From contig NZ_WHTD01000013.1 in NCBI RefSeq assembly GCF_009379765.1, positions 1 through 64,000 on the forward strand: a stretch of DNA of 64,000 bases, in the 5' to 3' direction. How positions within the stretch are numbered: position 1 is the stretch's first letter; each line of letters begins with the position of its first letter. Shown here piece after piece: positions 62,575-64,000 of the stretch. Below the pieces are notes generated by a model. The model did no database searches and had not been told where the DNA came from. It saw only the letters and a list, made by a program, of their open reading frames with translations. This DNA is from Actinophytocola sp. Lineage in GTDB: Bacteria > Actinomycetota > Actinomycetes > Mycobacteriales > Pseudonocardiaceae. The translations under genes were made by a program, and so were the position numbers.

Positions 62575-63255
62575 TCAGGACTTCCAGACGAAGCTTGGCA
62601 CCTGGTCGAGGATGTCGCAGAGATAGTCGAGCATCCACGGGACCTTCTGGAGGTCGATCTTCTCCCCGTCCCACACCACCAGGTCGCCCCGCTCGAACCG
62701 GAACCCGTTGGTCAGCGCCCGCTGGTCCGCGAGCATCCACTCCATCATCCGCGGATGCAGCACGTCGTAGGCGAACTTCTCGTTGTCCGTGCGGATGTGG
62801 AACGTGTCGTTGAACTGCTCGCTCTCCAGCTGCAGGTCCCGCACGCCGACGAAGCCGAGGAGCTTGCGCCCCAAGCCTTCGCGGCCGATCTCCAGCATGG
62901 GCTGGGGCTTGGGGATGTAGACCGAGGCGACGGTGTGGTGGTAGGTCTCGGTGCGCCTGTTGTCACCGCTGCCGTGGGTCTCCTTGTAGCTGTACTCGAA
63001 GACGAGGACCTGCCGGCCGCGGTGCTCACCGCGGAGGATGTGCTGGGCGTTGCGGCCGTGTCCCTTGCCGAACGGCGTGCCGAGGAACCGGTCCTTCAGT
63101 GGCCGGTCGCGCTCGATGTAGCGCCAGCCGCGCTGCGCGGCGAACGCGGTGAACTCGGCGACCTTCTTCTTGTGCGCCTGGTGCTGGAAGTACAGCACCA
63201 GGCCGACGACGACCAAGCCGCCGATGACGAGTAAGACCGTCCCCGTGGTCCCCAT
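62575..63255 (-). CDS. Single-pass membrane protein, DUF3137-like
   Basis: The 226-residue product begins with one transmembrane helix (TGTVLLVIGGLVVVGLVLYF). A soluble domain follows, with VAEFTAFAAQRGWRYIERDR, HILRGEHRGRQVLVFEYSYK and HPRMMEWMLADQRALTNGF. It resembles uncharacterised proteins of the DUF3137 type. GGGGAG-type sequence precedes the ATG. It lies 27 bp before the DUF2510 gene on the same strand, so the two are probably co-transcribed. Confidence 0.75.
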   Translation of the reverse strand: MGTTGTVLLVIGGLVVVGLVLYFQHQAHKKKVAEFTAFAAQRGWRYIERDRPLKDRFLGTPFGKGHGRNAQHILRGEHRGRQVLVFEYSYKETHGSGDNRRTETYHHTVASVYIPKPQPMLEIGREGLGRKLLGFVGVRDLQLESEQFNDTFHIRTDNEKFAYDVLHPRMMEWMLADQRALTNGFRFERGDLVVWDGEKIDLQKVPWMLDYLCDILDQVPSFVWKS

Positions 63256-63282
63256 CCCCGTTTCCTCCCCCTCCGCGATCGG

Positions 63283-64000
63283 TCAGGTGCGGTCGCGCCC
63301 GGCCGCGGCCTTGGCCTCGAACTTGCGCAGCAGCGCCCGCGGCAGCAGCCGGGGCACCGCGAGCAACGCCTTGTACGGCAGGCCGGGCACCGAGCGCGAC
63401 CGGCCGCGGCGCAGGTCGCGCAGGCAGTCGGCGACGACCTGGTCGGCGTCGAGCCACAGCCGATCGGGCAGCGTGGACATGTCGTCGCCCGCCCGGTCGT
63501 GGAACTCGGTGCGGGTGAAGCCCGGCACCAGCGCCATGATCCGCACACCGCTGCCGGCGAGGTTCGCGGCCATGCCCTCGGAGAACGTGGTCACCCACGC
63601 CTTGCTGGCCGAGTAGGTGGGGCCGGTGCCGGGGAAGAACCCGGCCACGCTCGAGACGTTGATGATGCCGCCGTGCTTGCGCGCGAGCATGCCCGGCAGG
63701 GCGGCCCTGGTCAGCCGCAGCACGGTGGTGACGTTGACGTCGAGCTGCGCCTGCAGGTGGTCGATGTCGGTCTCGCTGAACGCGCCGCGGGTGCCGAAGC
63801 CCGCGTTGTTGACCAGCAGGTCGATCGGCTTCTCGCCGTCGGCGAGCCGCTCCTCGACCCGCTTGCGGGCACGGGTCGTCGACAGGTCCGCGGTGAGCGG
63901 CTGGACGTCGACGCCGTGCCGCGCCGACAGGTCGGCCGCGACCTCCTTGAGCCGCTCCCTGGTGCGGGCCACGATCACCAGGTCGTATCCGTCTGCGGCG
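63283..64000 (-). CDS. Short-chain dehydrogenase/reductase, 5' end outside the window
   Basis: The fragment of about 239 residues lacks the first cofactor-binding strand and the TGxxxGxG motif, which must lie beyond the edge. Present are [60 protein letters not shown] with the catalytic Ser and Tyr, and [20 protein letters not shown]. The end contains a basic tail ([16 protein letters not shown]). It belongs to the SDR group near YqjQ/DltE-type dehydrogenases. It starts upstream of the membrane protein gene on the same strand. Confidence 0.88.
   Translation of the reverse strand, partial: AADGYDLVIVARTRERLKEVAADLSARHGVDVQPLTADLSTTRARKRVEERLADGEKPIDLLVNNAGFGTRGAFSETDIDHLQAQLDVNVTTVLRLTRAALPGMLARKHGGIINVSSVAGFFPGTGPTYSASKAWVTTFSEGMAANLAGSGVRIMALVPGFTRTEFHDRAGDDMSTLPDRLWLDADQVVADCLRDLRRGRSRSVPGLPYKALLAVPRLLPRALLRKFEAKAAAGRDRT

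Overview
The window is high-GC DNA from an actinobacterium. The order Pseudonocardiales (for example Actinosynnema, Saccharothrix or Lentzea relatives) is my best inference. The reasons are many GTG starts, SigE-family sigma factors, EspG/PPE-type secretion genes, DUF2510, DUF2690, DUF3151, DUF3558 and DUF2784 proteins, and F420-type oxidoreductases. It is mostly core chromosome. Purine biosynthesis genes purS-purQ-purL, purB, purD and purA all lie on the minus strand within the first 36 kb, and fba and pyrE follow further on. I see no tRNA, rRNA, CRISPR array or intact insertion sequence.

Layout. 0-2 kb: an accessory-looking stretch with a conserved unknown protein, a terminator-like hairpin and an SH3-like lipoprotein. 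2-5.3 kb: purSQL, coupled by GTGA overlaps. 5.4-18.2 kb: mixed metabolism (MmyB-type regulator facing an SMP-30-like protein, epimerase, GMC oxidoreductase, aldehyde dehydrogenase, SAM hydrolase, MOSC protein, purB). 18.2-20.4 kb: TetR regulator, membrane anti-sigma-like protein, SigE-family sigma factor, and the remnant of a second sigma factor fused to the 5' side of purB. 20.5-24 kb: threonine aldolase and a MarR/MFS efflux operon with clear operators. 24-28.7 kb: a six-gene type VII (ESX-like) substrate module without secretion machinery. 28.8-36 kb: purD, a TAXI-TRAP transporter, a secreted glycerophosphodiesterase and purA. 36-45 kb: secreted proteins, tandem DUF1524 nucleases, fba and two Tat-exported phosphatases; several of these could scavenge phosphate. 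45-54 kb: SDR, F420-type enzyme, second SigE-family sigma factor, nagA behind a DasR-type site, and two DedA proteins. 54-64 kb: SDR, GH76-like protein, molybdopterin oxidoreductase, TrmH-type methyltransferase, a decayed proline dehydrogenase, LemA, pyrE and a truncated SDR at the edge.

The least expected features are non-coding. A 131-bp palindrome between the convergent glycerophosphodiesterase and purA genes carries two outward-facing matches to the RecA-independent DNA-damage (PafBC-type) promoter, with no gene behind either. Two copies of a hairpin element (167 and 68 bp) lie between convergent gene pairs, and their end repeats supply the stop codons of three of the four flanking genes. 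Two intergenic sites each carry a pair of DnaA-box-like motifs at the same spacing. One hairpin would bury the ribosome binding site of an F420-dependent oxidoreductase. Two pseudogenes (sigma factor remnant, proline dehydrogenase) show local decay. All product names rest on reading motifs and recalled families; no database search was run.
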